The notes: generated by a model from the letters alone, not told the origin. A stretch of DNA of 38,596 nt from an uncultured Opitutia bacterium (GCA_903869665.1 CAIPZZ010000053.1:1-38596), one strand, 5' to 3'. Shown: positions 25,483-34,194, numbered from the stretch's first letter. Program-made: numbers and translations.

Positions 25483-25603
25483 AACGGCGCGACAAATGCG
25501 CGGCCCGCCGGGCGCGTCAAGACTACATTTGTAAAGCTAATGCGGGCCGGGGTGCGCACTTTTCCCCTTGCGCGGGGGCGGGGGGGCGCGGAGCTTTCCG
25601 GCC

Positions 25604-27319
25604 GTGAGCAGCTTCCCCGAATTTCTGCGCCCCGCGTGGGACCATGCCGACGAGGCCGTTGCGCTCGGCGCCGTCGCCAAGGCTTCCGGCGCGCGCTCGC
25701 TCTCCAAGATCGCGCTCACCGCCCGGCACGCCGCTGTGCGCGAGGCGGCGGTCGTCCGGCTGGACGATCAGGCGCAGCTTGCCCGGATCGCCCGGCAGCC
25801 GGTGCGCAACGCCAGCGACTGGGAGGTTCGCAAGGCTGCCGTGCAGCGCCTCACGGACCAGGGGCTGCTCGCCGAGGTCGCCCGCCACGGCGAAGACAAA
25901 TACGTGCGGAAGGCCGCGATCCGCCAGCTCGCCGACGAGACGCTGCTCGCCGAGATCGCTAAGCTGCCCGACGCAGCCGAGGTTCGCGCGGCGGCAGTCG
26001 AGAAGCTGCGGAGCCCCGCGCTGCTGGCCGACGTGGCGCGGCGCGCGCAGACCGAAAGCACCCGCCTAGCGGTCACGCAAAAAATCTCCGACCAAGAGGT
26101 GATCAAGGAGATCGTCCGTCACGACCCGAGCTGGGAGGTGAGGAAGGCCGCGCTGGAGCGCGTGACCGTCCCCGCCGTGCTGGCCGAGGTGGCGCGCAAG
26201 GATCCCGACAAGGATGTGCGTGCGTCGGCGGTCAAAAAAATGACCGACCAGACGGCCCTCGCCGAGGTCGCCCGGCAGGATTATGACCGCGAGGTGCGCG
26301 CGACGGCGCTGCGCAAGCTCACCGACCAGGCCGCGTTGGCGGCGGTCGCCAAGGGTGCCGACGACCCCGAGACAGGGGCGGCGGCAGCGGGACGGCTGAC
26401 CGACCCGGCGGTGCTCGCCGATGTCGCGCGGCACGCGAGCGACCGTCGCGTGCGCCTGCTCGCCGTCGAGAGCGTGGAGGATCAGGCCGTGCTCGCCGAG
26501 GCGGCGCGCGCTGATGACGATGGCGAGATCCGCAAGGCGGCGGTGGAGCGGCTGGCGGACCGGGTGGCGCTCCTTGCGGTGGCGCGCGACGACAGCAACC
26601 GTCACATCCGGGAGACGGCGGCGCGGCGGCTCGCCGAGCTGGCGGTGCTGGCGGCGGCCGGGGTGCGCGCGGACCCCGCCCAGGCGGGCCCGCTGACGGG
26701 CCGAGCGGTGCTGGAGCATTTTTCCGCCGGGGGGGTGGACCGGGTGGCGGCCGAGCTGCTGGCCCCGCGCTTGACGGACCAGTTTGTCACGGCCGTGCTG
26801 GTGCGGCATTCGGGCGACGAGGTGGCGCGCACGGCGGCGCTGCGCCGGCTCACCGAGCAGGGCGCGTTGGCCGAGCTCGCGCGGGGCGCGGGCGACGAGC
26901 GGATGCGCGCGGGCGCCATCGAGCGGCTCATCCGCTGGGAAAACGGCCACCGCTACACCTACGACACGCGCGACGCCGCGCTGCGCGACTTCGAATACCT
27001 GTGCGCGCTGGTCAAAGACGCACGCGAGCTGGGCCGGCCTGCCGGCGGGCGGCACGGCTACGAGGTCACGCTTTGGAGCGCGGCCCGCGGCGCTCCGCCG
27101 CGCTTCGACGTGCTGCTGACGTGCAGCCAGGCCGCGCGCGCGCCCGGCGGGGGCGACGGCACGGGCTACGACGTGCCCGGCCACGAGATTCACGGCTACG
27201 CGGGCGGCAAGCTCCGGCCCCGGACAGCGGAGCCGGTGACATCGGAGGACTACCGGCGGCATCTGCACTGGAACAAGCCGCGCCTCGACGAGTATTTCCG
27301 CCTAGATCCGGCTGAGTGA
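25604..27319 (+). CDS. HEAT-like solenoid protein with 26-residue repeats
   Basis: 571 residues from a GTG at 25604; no ATG is available nearby. Residues 76-335 consist of ten consecutive units of exactly 26 residues with consensus RkAAveRLtDqalLAeVAR-x-dxd-x-V; an imperfect 30-residue unit precedes them and a partial unit follows. This is shorter than the usual HEAT repeat but similar to bacterial HEAT-like/PBS-lyase-type helical pairs. A separate C-terminal region (about 440-571) begins near WENGHRYTYDTRDAALRDFEYL and has no recognised family. The protein is presumably a binding scaffold. It is divergent from the BlaI-type repressor, which may control it. Confidence 0.8.
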   Translation: MSSFPEFLRPAWDHADEAVALGAVAKASGARSLSKIALTARHAAVREAAVVRLDDQAQLARIARQPVRNASDWEVRKAAVQRLTDQGLLAEVARHGEDKYVRKAAIRQLADETLLAEIAKLPDAAEVRAAAVEKLRSPALLADVARRAQTESTRLAVTQKISDQEVIKEIVRHDPSWEVRKAALERVTVPAVLAEVARKDPDKDVRASAVKKMTDQTALAEVARQDYDREVRATALRKLTDQAALAAVAKGADDPETGAAAAGRLTDPAVLADVARHASDRRVRLLAVESVEDQAVLAEAARADDDGEIRKAAVERLADRVALLAVARDDSNRHIRETAARRLAELAVLAAAGVRADPAQAGPLTGRAVLEHFSAGGVDRVAAELLAPRLTDQFVTAVLVRHSGDEVARTAALRRLTEQGALAELARGAGDERMRAGAIERLIRWENGHRYTYDTRDAALRDFEYLCALVKDARELGRPAGGRHGYEVTLWSAARGAPPRFDVLLTCSQAARAPGGGDGTGYDVPGHEIHGYAGGKLRPRTAEPVTSEDYRRHLHWNKPRLDEYFRLDPAE

Positions 27320-27331
27320 GAGGGCGGCGAA

Positions 27332-27399
27332 CGCAGGCTGGAAGCCTGCGCTACCGCGGTGGCTACGAAATATAACGGCTGGGTTGTCAGCCCAGCCAC
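27332..27399 (-). repeat. Two REP-like hairpins, the second overlapping the kdsB stop
   Basis: Minus-strand unit 1 (27354-27332) is GTAG followed by CGCAGGCT-tcc-AGCCTGCG, a perfect stem. Unit 2 (27399-27379) is GTGG followed by CTGGG-ctgacaa-CCCAG. Both are in the same orientation. Unit 2 contributes the last codons and the TGA of kdsB. The pair lies between convergent genes and may also end transcription. Confidence 0.85.
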
Positions 27400-28145
27400 G
27401 CCTCGAACTTCGCGGCGTCTTCGGGAGTGTCCACGCCGATGGAGGGATCGTCGGTCACGCCGACGAGGATGTCGTGGCCGTTTTCCAGCACGCGGAGCTG
27501 CTCGAGTTTCTCGATCTGCTCGTAGCGGCCGGGGGGCAGCGCGGAGAATTTTTCGAGCAGCGTGGCGTGGTAGGCATAGAGGCCGAGGTGCTTGAAACAC
27601 GGGTTAGCACGCACCCACGCGTCGTCCACCATGCCGGCGCGGTCACGGGCGAAGGGGATGGGTGCGCGGGAAAACGTGAGCGCACGGCCGGTGGAGTCTC
27701 CCGCGCTGCGGGCGAATGTGACTTTCACCTGGTTGGGATTTTGGAAATCGGCGGCGGTCTTGAAGGACGTGGCGAGCGTCGCCATGGGCGCGTCGCCGGT
27801 GATGAGGGTGGCGAGGGCGCGGATTTGCGTGCCGGTCACGAGCGGCTCGTCGGCCTGCACGTTGATGACGCGGTCGGCGCGCACCGTGCGATTGGCCTCG
27901 GCGAGGCGGTCGGTGCCGCTGGCGTGGCGCGGATCGGTCATCAGCACCTGAAAGCCGGCGGCGCGCAGCGGCGCGGCGAGGAGCGCGTCGTCCACGGCGA
28001 ACCACAGCGGCAGCTCGGGTGCCTGCGCGCGGATGCGCTCGGCGACATGGAGCAGGAGTGGCTGGCCGCGCACGAGGTGGAGCAGCTTGCGCGGGAAGCG
28101 CGTGGATTCGAGCCGGCAGGGGACGATGATGGCGGTCGTCGGCAT
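27387..28145 (-). CDS. kdsB: 3-deoxy-manno-octulosonate cytidylyltransferase
   Basis: 252 residues, normal length. It activates KDO to CMP-KDO for the lipopolysaccharide core, in the cytoplasm. Signatures are [18 protein letters not shown] at the N terminus (nucleotide-binding loop), [25 protein letters not shown] and the C-terminal [15 protein letters not shown] and [13 protein letters not shown]. The ATG at 28145 immediately precedes the conserved loop; an upstream start would add 25 unlikely residues. The last residues (AWLG) and the stop are derived from a REP-like hairpin. Its presence supports a Gram-negative envelope with LPS. Confidence 0.94.
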   Translation of the reverse strand: MPTTAIIVPCRLESTRFPRKLLHLVRGQPLLLHVAERIRAQAPELPLWFAVDDALLAAPLRAAGFQVLMTDPRHASGTDRLAEANRTVRADRVINVQADEPLVTGTQIRALATLITGDAPMATLATSFKTAADFQNPNQVKVTFARSAGDSTGRALTFSRAPIPFARDRAGMVDDAWVRANPCFKHLGLYAYHATLLEKFSALPPGRYEQIEKLEQLRVLENGHDILVGVTDDPSIGVDTPEDAAKFEAWLG

Positions 28146-28209
28146 GGCGGCAGGGTGGAGAAGGCTTTTGAGGTTGCAAGCCGCCGTCCGCCGCAAACGC
28201 TGGGGCCCG

Positions 28210-28509
28210 ATGACGCCCAAGGATCAGCCCTCATCCGCCGCGCCCAATGCGCGTGAGTTCACCGTGACGAACGAGCTGGGCATCCACGCCCGCCCGGCGG
28301 CGATGATCGTGCGCGTGACGAACAAGTTTAAGGCGGAGGTCTTTGTGGAAAAGGACGGCGAGCAGGTGAACGGCAAGAGCATCATGGGCCTGATGATGCT
28401 GGCGGCCGGCCGCAATTCGAAGGTGAAGTTCATCGCCAACGGGGCCGACGCCGTCGCGATGCTCGCCGAGCTGGAAGCGCTCTTTGCGCGAAAGTTCGAC
28501 GAGGTGTGA
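28210..28509 (+). CDS. HPr-family phosphocarrier protein
   Basis: 99 residues with an extra N-terminal stretch of about 11 residues compared with typical HPr. The PTS phosphorylation site is His26 in [11 protein letters not shown]. The regulatory Ser57 in [14 protein letters not shown] is also kept, so both EI-dependent and HPr-kinase-dependent phosphorylation are possible. No PTS enzymes are encoded in this window, and in many related bacteria HPr has a regulatory rather than transport role (inference). It is divergent from kdsB; the two starts are about 65 bases apart. Confidence 0.92.
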   Translation: MTPKDQPSSAAPNAREFTVTNELGIHARPAAMIVRVTNKFKAEVFVEKDGEQVNGKSIMGLMMLAAGRNSKVKFIANGADAVAMLAELEALFARKFDEV

Positions 28510-28513
28510 GCGG

Positions 28514-28552
28514 GATTTTTTTTAACGCGAAGGCGCGGAGGGGCTAAGGCGC
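28514..28552. repeat. Degenerate short-unit repeat tract after HPr gene
   Basis: After a T-rich stretch, units of the form aaggcgcg recur (cgcgaaggcgcggaggggct, then aaggcgcg). The tract borders the truncated lgt-like remnant and may mark the deletion point. Similar purine-rich units reappear at 28824-28850. Confidence 0.5.
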
Positions 28553-28711
28553 GAGGTGGCGGATAGCGGTCGCCCCAGTGTTCTTTCAGATATGCTGACC
28601 GGAGCCGCAGATGAAGTAAAGCCGTGCCCCGAGAAAATAGCCCAGCCCCTCCAGCACCAAGTGCGGGTGCAGCCGCTGCCCGAAAAGTTCGAGGTAGAAG
28701 GGGAAGGTCAT
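28553..28711 (-). pseudogene. Truncated and frameshifted lgt-like fragment
   Basis: The ATG at 28711 opens a 41-codon frame starting MTFPFYLELFGQRLHPH and continuing LVLEGLGYFLGARLY, which resembles the N terminus of prolipoprotein diacylglyceryl transferase-like proteins. The frame stops at 28586. Just beyond, another frame reads AYLKEHWGDRYPPP, which would fit the following part of the same family, so a frameshift is likely. The rest of the gene is missing and replaced by repeat sequence. The other parts of the 414-nt gap between HPr and tatD (28712-28923) hold only the inverted repeat described separately. Confidence 0.5.
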
Positions 28712-28823
28712 GGCGCGTCCGGACGCGACGGAGTTTTCGGAGCCGGCGCAGGCCGACGCAAGCGCGGTTATCGCGCAGTGTCGTTGGTTGCGATGGCAAC
28801 AGTCAGGCTAGACGGTCGGATCA

Positions 28824-28925
28824 AACGCAAAGGCACAAGGGGGCGAAGGGGCGGAGAGTCGGAAAGTAGATGGATTCCCTGTTTTCGTCTTTGCGCCGCG
28901 TTGCAGGGCTTTGCGACTTTGCGTT
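28824..28925. repeat. Short-unit inverted repeat ending at the tatD stop
   Basis: Arms 28824-28832 and 28917-28925 are perfectly complementary (aacgcaaag/ctttgcgtt). The inner parts of both arms continue as degenerate purine-rich or pyrimidine-rich units of about ten bases with imperfect pairing. The right arm overlaps the stop codon of tatD. Confidence 0.65.
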
Positions 28926-29814
28926 AAATCCCGAAAAACGTCTTTGCGTTCGCCGTCGTCACGGCGGCGAGTTCGTCGAGCGGCACGTTGAAAATTTCCT
29001 TCGCGGCGAACTCGGCGGTGTGGCGGACGTAGGCGGGTTCGTTGGTCTCGCCACGATGGGGCACGGGGGCGAGCCAGGGCGCGTCGGTCTCGATCATGAG
29101 GCGCGCGAGTCCCTGGGCCTTGGCGGCGTCGCGCACGGGGGCGGCGCTTTTGTAGGTGAGGATGCCGGTGAACGAGCCGCGCCCGCCGCGGCGGTTCAGC
29201 TCGGCGATTTCGGCGGGGCCTTCGGAGAAGCAGTGAAACACGACGCGAGCCCAGTCCACGCCGCTGGCATCAATCATCTCGACCGTCTCGCGGAACGCGC
29301 CGCGCGAGTGGACGATGAGCGGGCAGCCGAGCGTTTTCGCGAGCGCGAGCTGCGCGGCGAAGGCGGCGCGCTGCCAGGCGAAGATTTTCTCCGCCTCGGC
29401 GGGGTCCTTGGGCAGGTGAAAGCGGTCGAGACCGCACTCGCCGAGGGCGACGGGGAGCAGGGTGGCGCGGGAATCTGGCTCCGTGGTTTTGGGGTGGAAC
29501 GCGACCTCCGGGCGCGTTTGGTTTGACTCGGCAAGCGCGCCGGGACGTCGAGCTCCATCTTTCCAGAAATCGGCGATTTGCGCGACCTCGCTCGCCCAGT
29601 TTTCGCCGACATGGCAGGGATGCAGGCCGACAGAAAAATGCACGACGCCCGGATGCGCAGCGGCGAGGTCGCGATAATGCGCCCAATCCTCGGTCGAGGT
29701 GCCAACCGTGATCATCGCGCCGACCCCGGCGTCGCGCGCACGGGCGAGCACGTCGGGCAGCGTGCCTTTGCGCGCCCAGGTTTCGAGGTGAAGGTGGGTG
29801 TCAATGAGGGTCAT
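28924..29814 (-). CDS. TatD-family metal-dependent hydrolase
   Basis: 296 residues; family members are metal-dependent DNases or 3'-5' exonucleases. The metal ligands are visible as IDTHLHLE at the N terminus, VALGECGLDRFH, CPLIVHSRG, VFHCFSEG and the late IETDAPWLAP. It is about 30 residues longer than TatD of Escherichia coli, mainly through an insertion near residues 80-105 with KDGARRPGALAESNQ. The gene follows the M32 carboxypeptidase on the same strand, separated by purine/pyrimidine hairpin copy 3, whose purine arm contains the only Shine-Dalgarno-like sequence upstream of its ATG. Confidence 0.92.
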   Translation of the reverse strand: MTLIDTHLHLETWARKGTLPDVLARARDAGVGAMITVGTSTEDWAHYRDLAAAHPGVVHFSVGLHPCHVGENWASEVAQIADFWKDGARRPGALAESNQTRPEVAFHPKTTEPDSRATLLPVALGECGLDRFHLPKDPAEAEKIFAWQRAAFAAQLALAKTLGCPLIVHSRGAFRETVEMIDASGVDWARVVFHCFSEGPAEIAELNRRGGRGSFTGILTYKSAAPVRDAAKAQGLARLMIETDAPWLAPVPHRGETNEPAYVRHTAEFAAKEIFNVPLDELAAVTTANAKTFFGI

Positions 29815-29822
29815 GGATAATC

Positions 29823-29901
29823 TTTCTCTTTCCTCTTTCTTTTAATCTTTTTTCGGGTCGGATTTCTCTGAAGAAGGAGAAAGATTAAGAGGAGAGAGAA
29901 A
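29823..29901 (-). repeat. Purine/pyrimidine hairpin element, copy 3
   Basis: Arm 29823-29850 (pyrimidine on plus) pairs with arm 29880-29901. The first arm has one extra 6-nt unit (tttctt) and there is one further mismatch. The core ttaatcttt is shared with copy 1. In the direction of transcription (minus) the pyrimidine arm comes first, six bases after the carboxypeptidase stop, and the purine arm ends eight bases before the tatD ATG. Confidence 0.9.
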
Positions 29902-29906
29902 AACAA

Positions 29907-31400
29907 TTAGGTTAGATAAAGCCCGCCGTAGCGCTCGCGTAGATAGGCGAGCAGGTGGTTTGGTGAGAGCTCGGCGCCGGTCACGCGGCGGACCAGCTCC
30001 ATCGTTTCGTAACGGCGGCCGTGGGTGTGGATTTGATCGCGCAGCCAGCCGAGCAAGCGCGAGAAATCCCCGCGGGCGAAATCGTCCTCCAGGCCCGACA
30101 GGGTGCGGCGCGTGGTGTCCCAGAGTTGTGCGGCGATCATGTTACCGAGGCAGTAGCTCGGGAAGTAGCCGAAGCCGCCGCTGCTCCAATGCACGTCCTG
30201 CAACACGCCCTCGCGGTCGTTGGCGGGCGTCTGGCCGAGCAGCTCGGTGCAGAGCGCGTTCCACGCGGCGGGCAGGTCGCGCACGGCGAGCACGCCGGAG
30301 AAAAGTTTTTGCTCCAACTCGAAGCGGAGGAGGATGTGCAGGTTGTAGTGGACCTCGTCGGCGTCCACGCGGATGAGCGTCGGTTCGACGGCGTTGACGG
30401 CGAGGTAGAGCGCGTCGGAGGAAACGGCGGCGAGCTGCGCGGGGAATAGCGCGCGGAATTTGGGCTCGAAAAATTTCCAGAAGACCCGGCTGCGTGCGAC
30501 TTGGTTTTCCCAGAGGCGGCTCTGCGACTCGTGCACCGCCATGCCGACGGACTGGCCGAGCGCGGTGCCGAGGTGCGCGAGTGGCAGGCCTTGCTCATAC
30601 ATGCCGTGGCCGGTCTCGTGGATGGAGCTGAAGAGTGAATCGAGCGGGTTGTCGGCGTCGAAGCGTGTGGTCATGCGGATGTCCGCGCCCGTGCCGGAGC
30701 AGAACGGGTGCAACGACACGTCAATGCGCCCACGCCGGTAATTGAAGCCGAGGCGTTCCGTGACCTCGCGGAGAAACACGCGCTGCGACTCGACAGGAAA
30801 GCCTTGAAACAGGTTGGTGGCGGCTTGGACCTTAGAGGCGCGGATGTCGCGCACCAGCGGGACGAGGCCGCGTTTTAGCTCGGTGAAGAGCGCGGTGATT
30901 TGCGCGGCACTCAGGCCGGGATCGTGGCGGTCAATCGCGTAGTCATAGGGCCGGTCGCCCCAGCCGAGCAGCTCAGCCTCGCGGCGGGCGAGCGCGAGGT
31001 GCTTTTCGAGGAAGGGCGCGTAGGCGGCGAAGTCGGAGTGCTTTTTCGCGTCGGCCCACGCGTGGTAAGCGTGGCTGGAGTGGGCGGCTTTCTCCGCGAC
31101 GAATTCGGTCGGGAGCTTGGTGGCGCGATCGTAGTCCCGGCGGGCATGGCGGACGGTGACGAGCTGGTCGGCCGTGAGCGTGGCGGAGTCGCGCTCTAGT
31201 TCGCTAAGCAGCCGACCAATTTCGGGGGCGGTTGCGGCGGCGTGCTGCGTCTCGGCCATCACCGCATGCTGCGCGGCGCGTGCGTCGGCGCTGTCGGGCG
31301 GCAGGTTGACCTGCTCGTCCCAGCCGAGTAGGTCGGCAACCGTGCCCAGCGCGTGGGCGTGTTTCAATCGTGTGACGAGCCGGTCGTAAGGCGTGGGCAT
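29907..31400 (-). CDS. M32-family carboxypeptidase (Taq carboxypeptidase type)
   Basis: 497 residues, normal for this family of cytoplasmic zinc metallocarboxypeptidases that remove C-terminal residues from peptides. The zinc site is IHETGHGMYEQG (HExxH), with the third ligand region in VAVHESQSRLWENQ. The family motifs HPFCSGTGADIRMTTRF and the C-terminal region SYCLGNMIAAQLWD are present. The ATG at 31400 (MPTPYDRL) fits family starts; an in-frame ATG at 31436 is upstream. It is divergent from the homospermidine synthase gene. Confidence 0.94.
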   Translation of the reverse strand: MPTPYDRLVTRLKHAHALGTVADLLGWDEQVNLPPDSADARAAQHAVMAETQHAAATAPEIGRLLSELERDSATLTADQLVTVRHARRDYDRATKLPTEFVAEKAAHSSHAYHAWADAKKHSDFAAYAPFLEKHLALARREAELLGWGDRPYDYAIDRHDPGLSAAQITALFTELKRGLVPLVRDIRASKVQAATNLFQGFPVESQRVFLREVTERLGFNYRRGRIDVSLHPFCSGTGADIRMTTRFDADNPLDSLFSSIHETGHGMYEQGLPLAHLGTALGQSVGMAVHESQSRLWENQVARSRVFWKFFEPKFRALFPAQLAAVSSDALYLAVNAVEPTLIRVDADEVHYNLHILLRFELEQKLFSGVLAVRDLPAAWNALCTELLGQTPANDREGVLQDVHWSSGGFGYFPSYCLGNMIAAQLWDTTRRTLSGLEDDFARGDFSRLLGWLRDQIHTHGRRYETMELVRRVTGAELSPNHLLAYLRERYGGLYLT

Positions 31401-31537
31401 GGGGTGAGATTGGACGGGCGCACGGCGTTTGTCCAATCACACGCGCGCCAGAAAAACTCTTGTCAGAGCGCGCGGGCGTCGCGCAGAGTGCGCGCCCTTT
31501 CCCGTCCCAGTCCAACCACCCGTCCATCCTTCAAGAT

Positions 31538-32995
31538 ATGATCCAGTTCAACAATCGCATCCTTTTCGTCGGCTACGGCGCGGTCGCCGAGTGCACGCTT
31601 CCGATTCTTTTCAAGCACCTCAAGGTGCCCGCGAAAAATGTCACCGTGATGGACTTTGAGAACCGCGCGGCGAAGTTGAAGGCGTGGACGTCGAAGGGCG
31701 TGCGTTTCGTGCGCGACCGTGTGACCGAGGAAAACATGGGCAGCCTGCTCGCGAAGCATGTCGGCGCCGGCGACATCCTGATTGATCTCGCGTGGAACAT
31801 TGACGCCATCGAGATCCTCCAGTGGTGCCACGACCACGGCGTGCGCTACATCAACACGTCCACCGAGCTTTGGGATCCCTACGCGGCCGGCCCGAACCAG
31901 CACCCGACCGAAAAGACGCTCTACTGGCGCCACATGAATCTCCGCAAGCGCCTCGCGACGTGGAAGACCAAGGGTCCGACCGCCGTCATCGAGCACGGCG
32001 CGAACCCCGGCCTCATCTCGCACTTCGTGAAGCAGGGCCTCATTGACATCGGCAAGAGCCTAATCGCGGACAAGAAGCTCAAGGCCAAGGTCGCCGAGCA
32101 GGTCGCCTCCTTTAGCAAGGAGCAGAAATTCAACTATCTGGCGCAGGCCATTGGCGTGAAGGTCATCCACTGTTCCGAACGCGACACGCAGATCACGGAC
32201 AAGCCGAAGCAGGTGGACGAGTTCGTGAACACCTGGAGCATCGAGGGCTTCCGCGAGGAAGGCACCACGACCGCCGAGATGGGCTGGGGCACGCACGAGA
32301 AAACGCTCCCGAAAAACGCGTTCCGTCACAAGAACGGCCCCGGCAACCAAATCTGCCTCGCGCAGATGGGCATCAACACCTGGGTGCGCTCCTGGGTGCC
32401 GAACTACAACATCCTCGGCATGGTCGTCCGCCATGGCGAGGCGTTCACGATTTCCGACAAGCTCACGGTGTGGGATGGCAAAAAGGCGGTGTATCGCCCG
32501 ACGATGCACTACGCCTACTGCCCGTGCGACGAGGCCATCGCCTCGCTCAACGAAATGCGCGGCTACAACTACAAGTTGAACGCCAACCAGCGCATCATGA
32601 ACGACGAGATCACCGCCGGCGCGGACATCCTCGGCGCGCTCATCATGGGCCACGGCTACAACTCGTGGTGGGTTGGCTCCGACCTCTCGATTGAGGAGTC
32701 CCGCCGCCTCGTGCCGCACCAGAACGCCACCACCATGCAGGTCGCCATTTCGGTCGTCGCCGCACTCATGTGGATGGTCGAGAACCCCGAGCGCGGGGTG
32801 GTCGTCCCTGACGAGCTGCCGCACGAATACATTCTGAAAGTATCCAAGCCCTATCTCGGCAAATGGATCTCCAAGAAGTCCGATTGGACGCCGCTGAAGG
32901 GCCGCGACACGACCTTCGCGCGCCACACCCCGCCCGACCTCGACCACAAGGATCCTTGGCAGTTCAAGAACTTCCTCGTTACCGACGCTGGGTGA
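31538..32995 (+). CDS. Homospermidine synthase
   Basis: 485 residues. An NAD-dependent enzyme of the saccharopine-dehydrogenase-like superfamily that joins two putrescines (or putrescine and spermidine) to homospermidine. The Rossmann start is ILFVGYGAVAECTLPIL; further signatures are LIDLAWNIDAIEILQWC, YINTSTELWDPY, VIEHGANPGLISHFVKQG and WGTHEKTLP. The start is the ATG at 31538, just before the Rossmann fold. The next gene encodes an ornithine-decarboxylase-like enzyme, which supplies putrescine, so together they form a complete route from ornithine to homospermidine. Confidence 0.93.
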   Translation: MIQFNNRILFVGYGAVAECTLPILFKHLKVPAKNVTVMDFENRAAKLKAWTSKGVRFVRDRVTEENMGSLLAKHVGAGDILIDLAWNIDAIEILQWCHDHGVRYINTSTELWDPYAAGPNQHPTEKTLYWRHMNLRKRLATWKTKGPTAVIEHGANPGLISHFVKQGLIDIGKSLIADKKLKAKVAEQVASFSKEQKFNYLAQAIGVKVIHCSERDTQITDKPKQVDEFVNTWSIEGFREEGTTTAEMGWGTHEKTLPKNAFRHKNGPGNQICLAQMGINTWVRSWVPNYNILGMVVRHGEAFTISDKLTVWDGKKAVYRPTMHYAYCPCDEAIASLNEMRGYNYKLNANQRIMNDEITAGADILGALIMGHGYNSWWVGSDLSIEESRRLVPHQNATTMQVAISVVAALMWMVENPERGVVVPDELPHEYILKVSKPYLGKWISKKSDWTPLKGRDTTFARHTPPDLDHKDPWQFKNFLVTDAG

Positions 32996-33043
32996 TTTAA
33001 CCCGGTCCCATTTTCCGCCAACCATCGCTGCGCCCGCGTTTCC

Positions 33044-34183
33044 ATGATCACGCAAGCCCGTCTCCAGAAACTCGCGAAGCAGCATGGCACGCCGCTATTC
33101 GTCATTGACCACGAGGCCTTGCGAAAGGCCTACCGGCTCTTCCGCAAGCATCTCCCGCGCGTCCAGGCCTACTACGCGGTCAAGGCCAATCCCGACCCTG
33201 AGATCGTCCGCACGCTCTTCAAGGAGGGCGCGAGCTTCGACGTGGCCTCCATGCCGGAGTTCAAAATTGTCTGGGAGAACATCAAATCCATGCCGGCGAA
33301 AAAGCGGCAGGACTGGATCTGGGACAAGATCATCTACGCGAACCCCACCAAGCCGACCGACACGCTGGAGGAGCTCAACCAATACAAGCCGCTCGTCACT
33401 TTCGACAACGTCGAGGAGATCCACAAAATTAAAAAGCACGCGCCCAACGCCGGACTCGTGCTGCGTCTGAAAGTCCCCAACACCGGCGCGATGGTGGAGC
33501 TCTCGTCGAAGTTCGGCGCGAATCCCGGCGAGGCCGTGGACCTCATCCTCGAGGCCGACCGGGTCGGCCTCACCGTCGAGGGTCTATCGTTCCACGTCGG
33601 CAGCCAGACGACGAATTTCGAGAACTACGTCCAGGCGCTCCACCTTTCGGCCAACATCTACCAAGAGGCGCGCGACCGCGGCTACACGAAGATGAACCTG
33701 CTCGACATCGGCGGCGGCTTCCCTGCGCCGTATGACGACTCGGTCAAGCCGTTCCCCGTGCTCGCCAAGGTCATCAACACCGAGCTCGACCGTCTCTTTC
33801 CCAAGGACGTGCAGATCCTCGCCGAACCCGGCCGTTTCCTCGCCGCCGTGTGCGGCACGTCGGTCGCCAGCGTGATCGGCAAGGCCGTCCGCGACGGCAA
33901 GACCAGCTATTACATCAACGACGGCGTCTATCACACCTACTCCGGCGTCATCTTCGACCACTGCAAATATCCGGTGAAGGCGTTCAAAAAAGGCCCCACG
34001 AGTCTGTGCTGCGTCTTCGGTCCGACCTGCGACGCGCTCGACGTCGTCTCCATGGCGGAAAACCTCCCCGACCTAGAGCGCGGCGATCTCGTTTACTCGG
34101 TGAACATCGGCGCCTACAGCCACGCCAGCGCGACCTACTTCAACGGCTTCCCGCCCGCGACCGTCGTGCACGAGAACCGGTAG
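33044..34183 (+). CDS. Type III PLP-dependent decarboxylase (ornithine decarboxylase-like)
   Basis: 379 residues, alanine-racemase-fold. The PLP lysine is in AYYAVKANPDPEIV; further motifs are LSFHVGSQT, LDIGGGFPAPY, LAEPGRFLAAVCGT, GPTCDALD with the active-site Cys, and the C-terminal NIGAYSHASATYFNGF. The GPTCDxxD form is typical of ornithine or ornithine/lysine decarboxylases rather than diaminopimelate decarboxylases. It lies 48 bases behind homospermidine synthase and most likely provides putrescine. Lysine or arginine as substrate cannot be excluded by sequence alone. Confidence 0.9.
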   Translation: MITQARLQKLAKQHGTPLFVIDHEALRKAYRLFRKHLPRVQAYYAVKANPDPEIVRTLFKEGASFDVASMPEFKIVWENIKSMPAKKRQDWIWDKIIYANPTKPTDTLEELNQYKPLVTFDNVEEIHKIKKHAPNAGLVLRLKVPNTGAMVELSSKFGANPGEAVDLILEADRVGLTVEGLSFHVGSQTTNFENYVQALHLSANIYQEARDRGYTKMNLLDIGGGFPAPYDDSVKPFPVLAKVINTELDRLFPKDVQILAEPGRFLAAVCGTSVASVIGKAVRDGKTSYYINDGVYHTYSGVIFDHCKYPVKAFKKGPTSLCCVFGPTCDALDVVSMAENLPDLERGDLVYSVNIGAYSHASATYFNGFPPATVVHENR

Positions 34184-34194
34184 CCGCAAACCAA

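Noticed and set aside
26066-27268. 400-codon frame opposite the solenoid gene
   Set aside because: Complement of a regular coding repeat; the periodicity is inherited from the sense gene.
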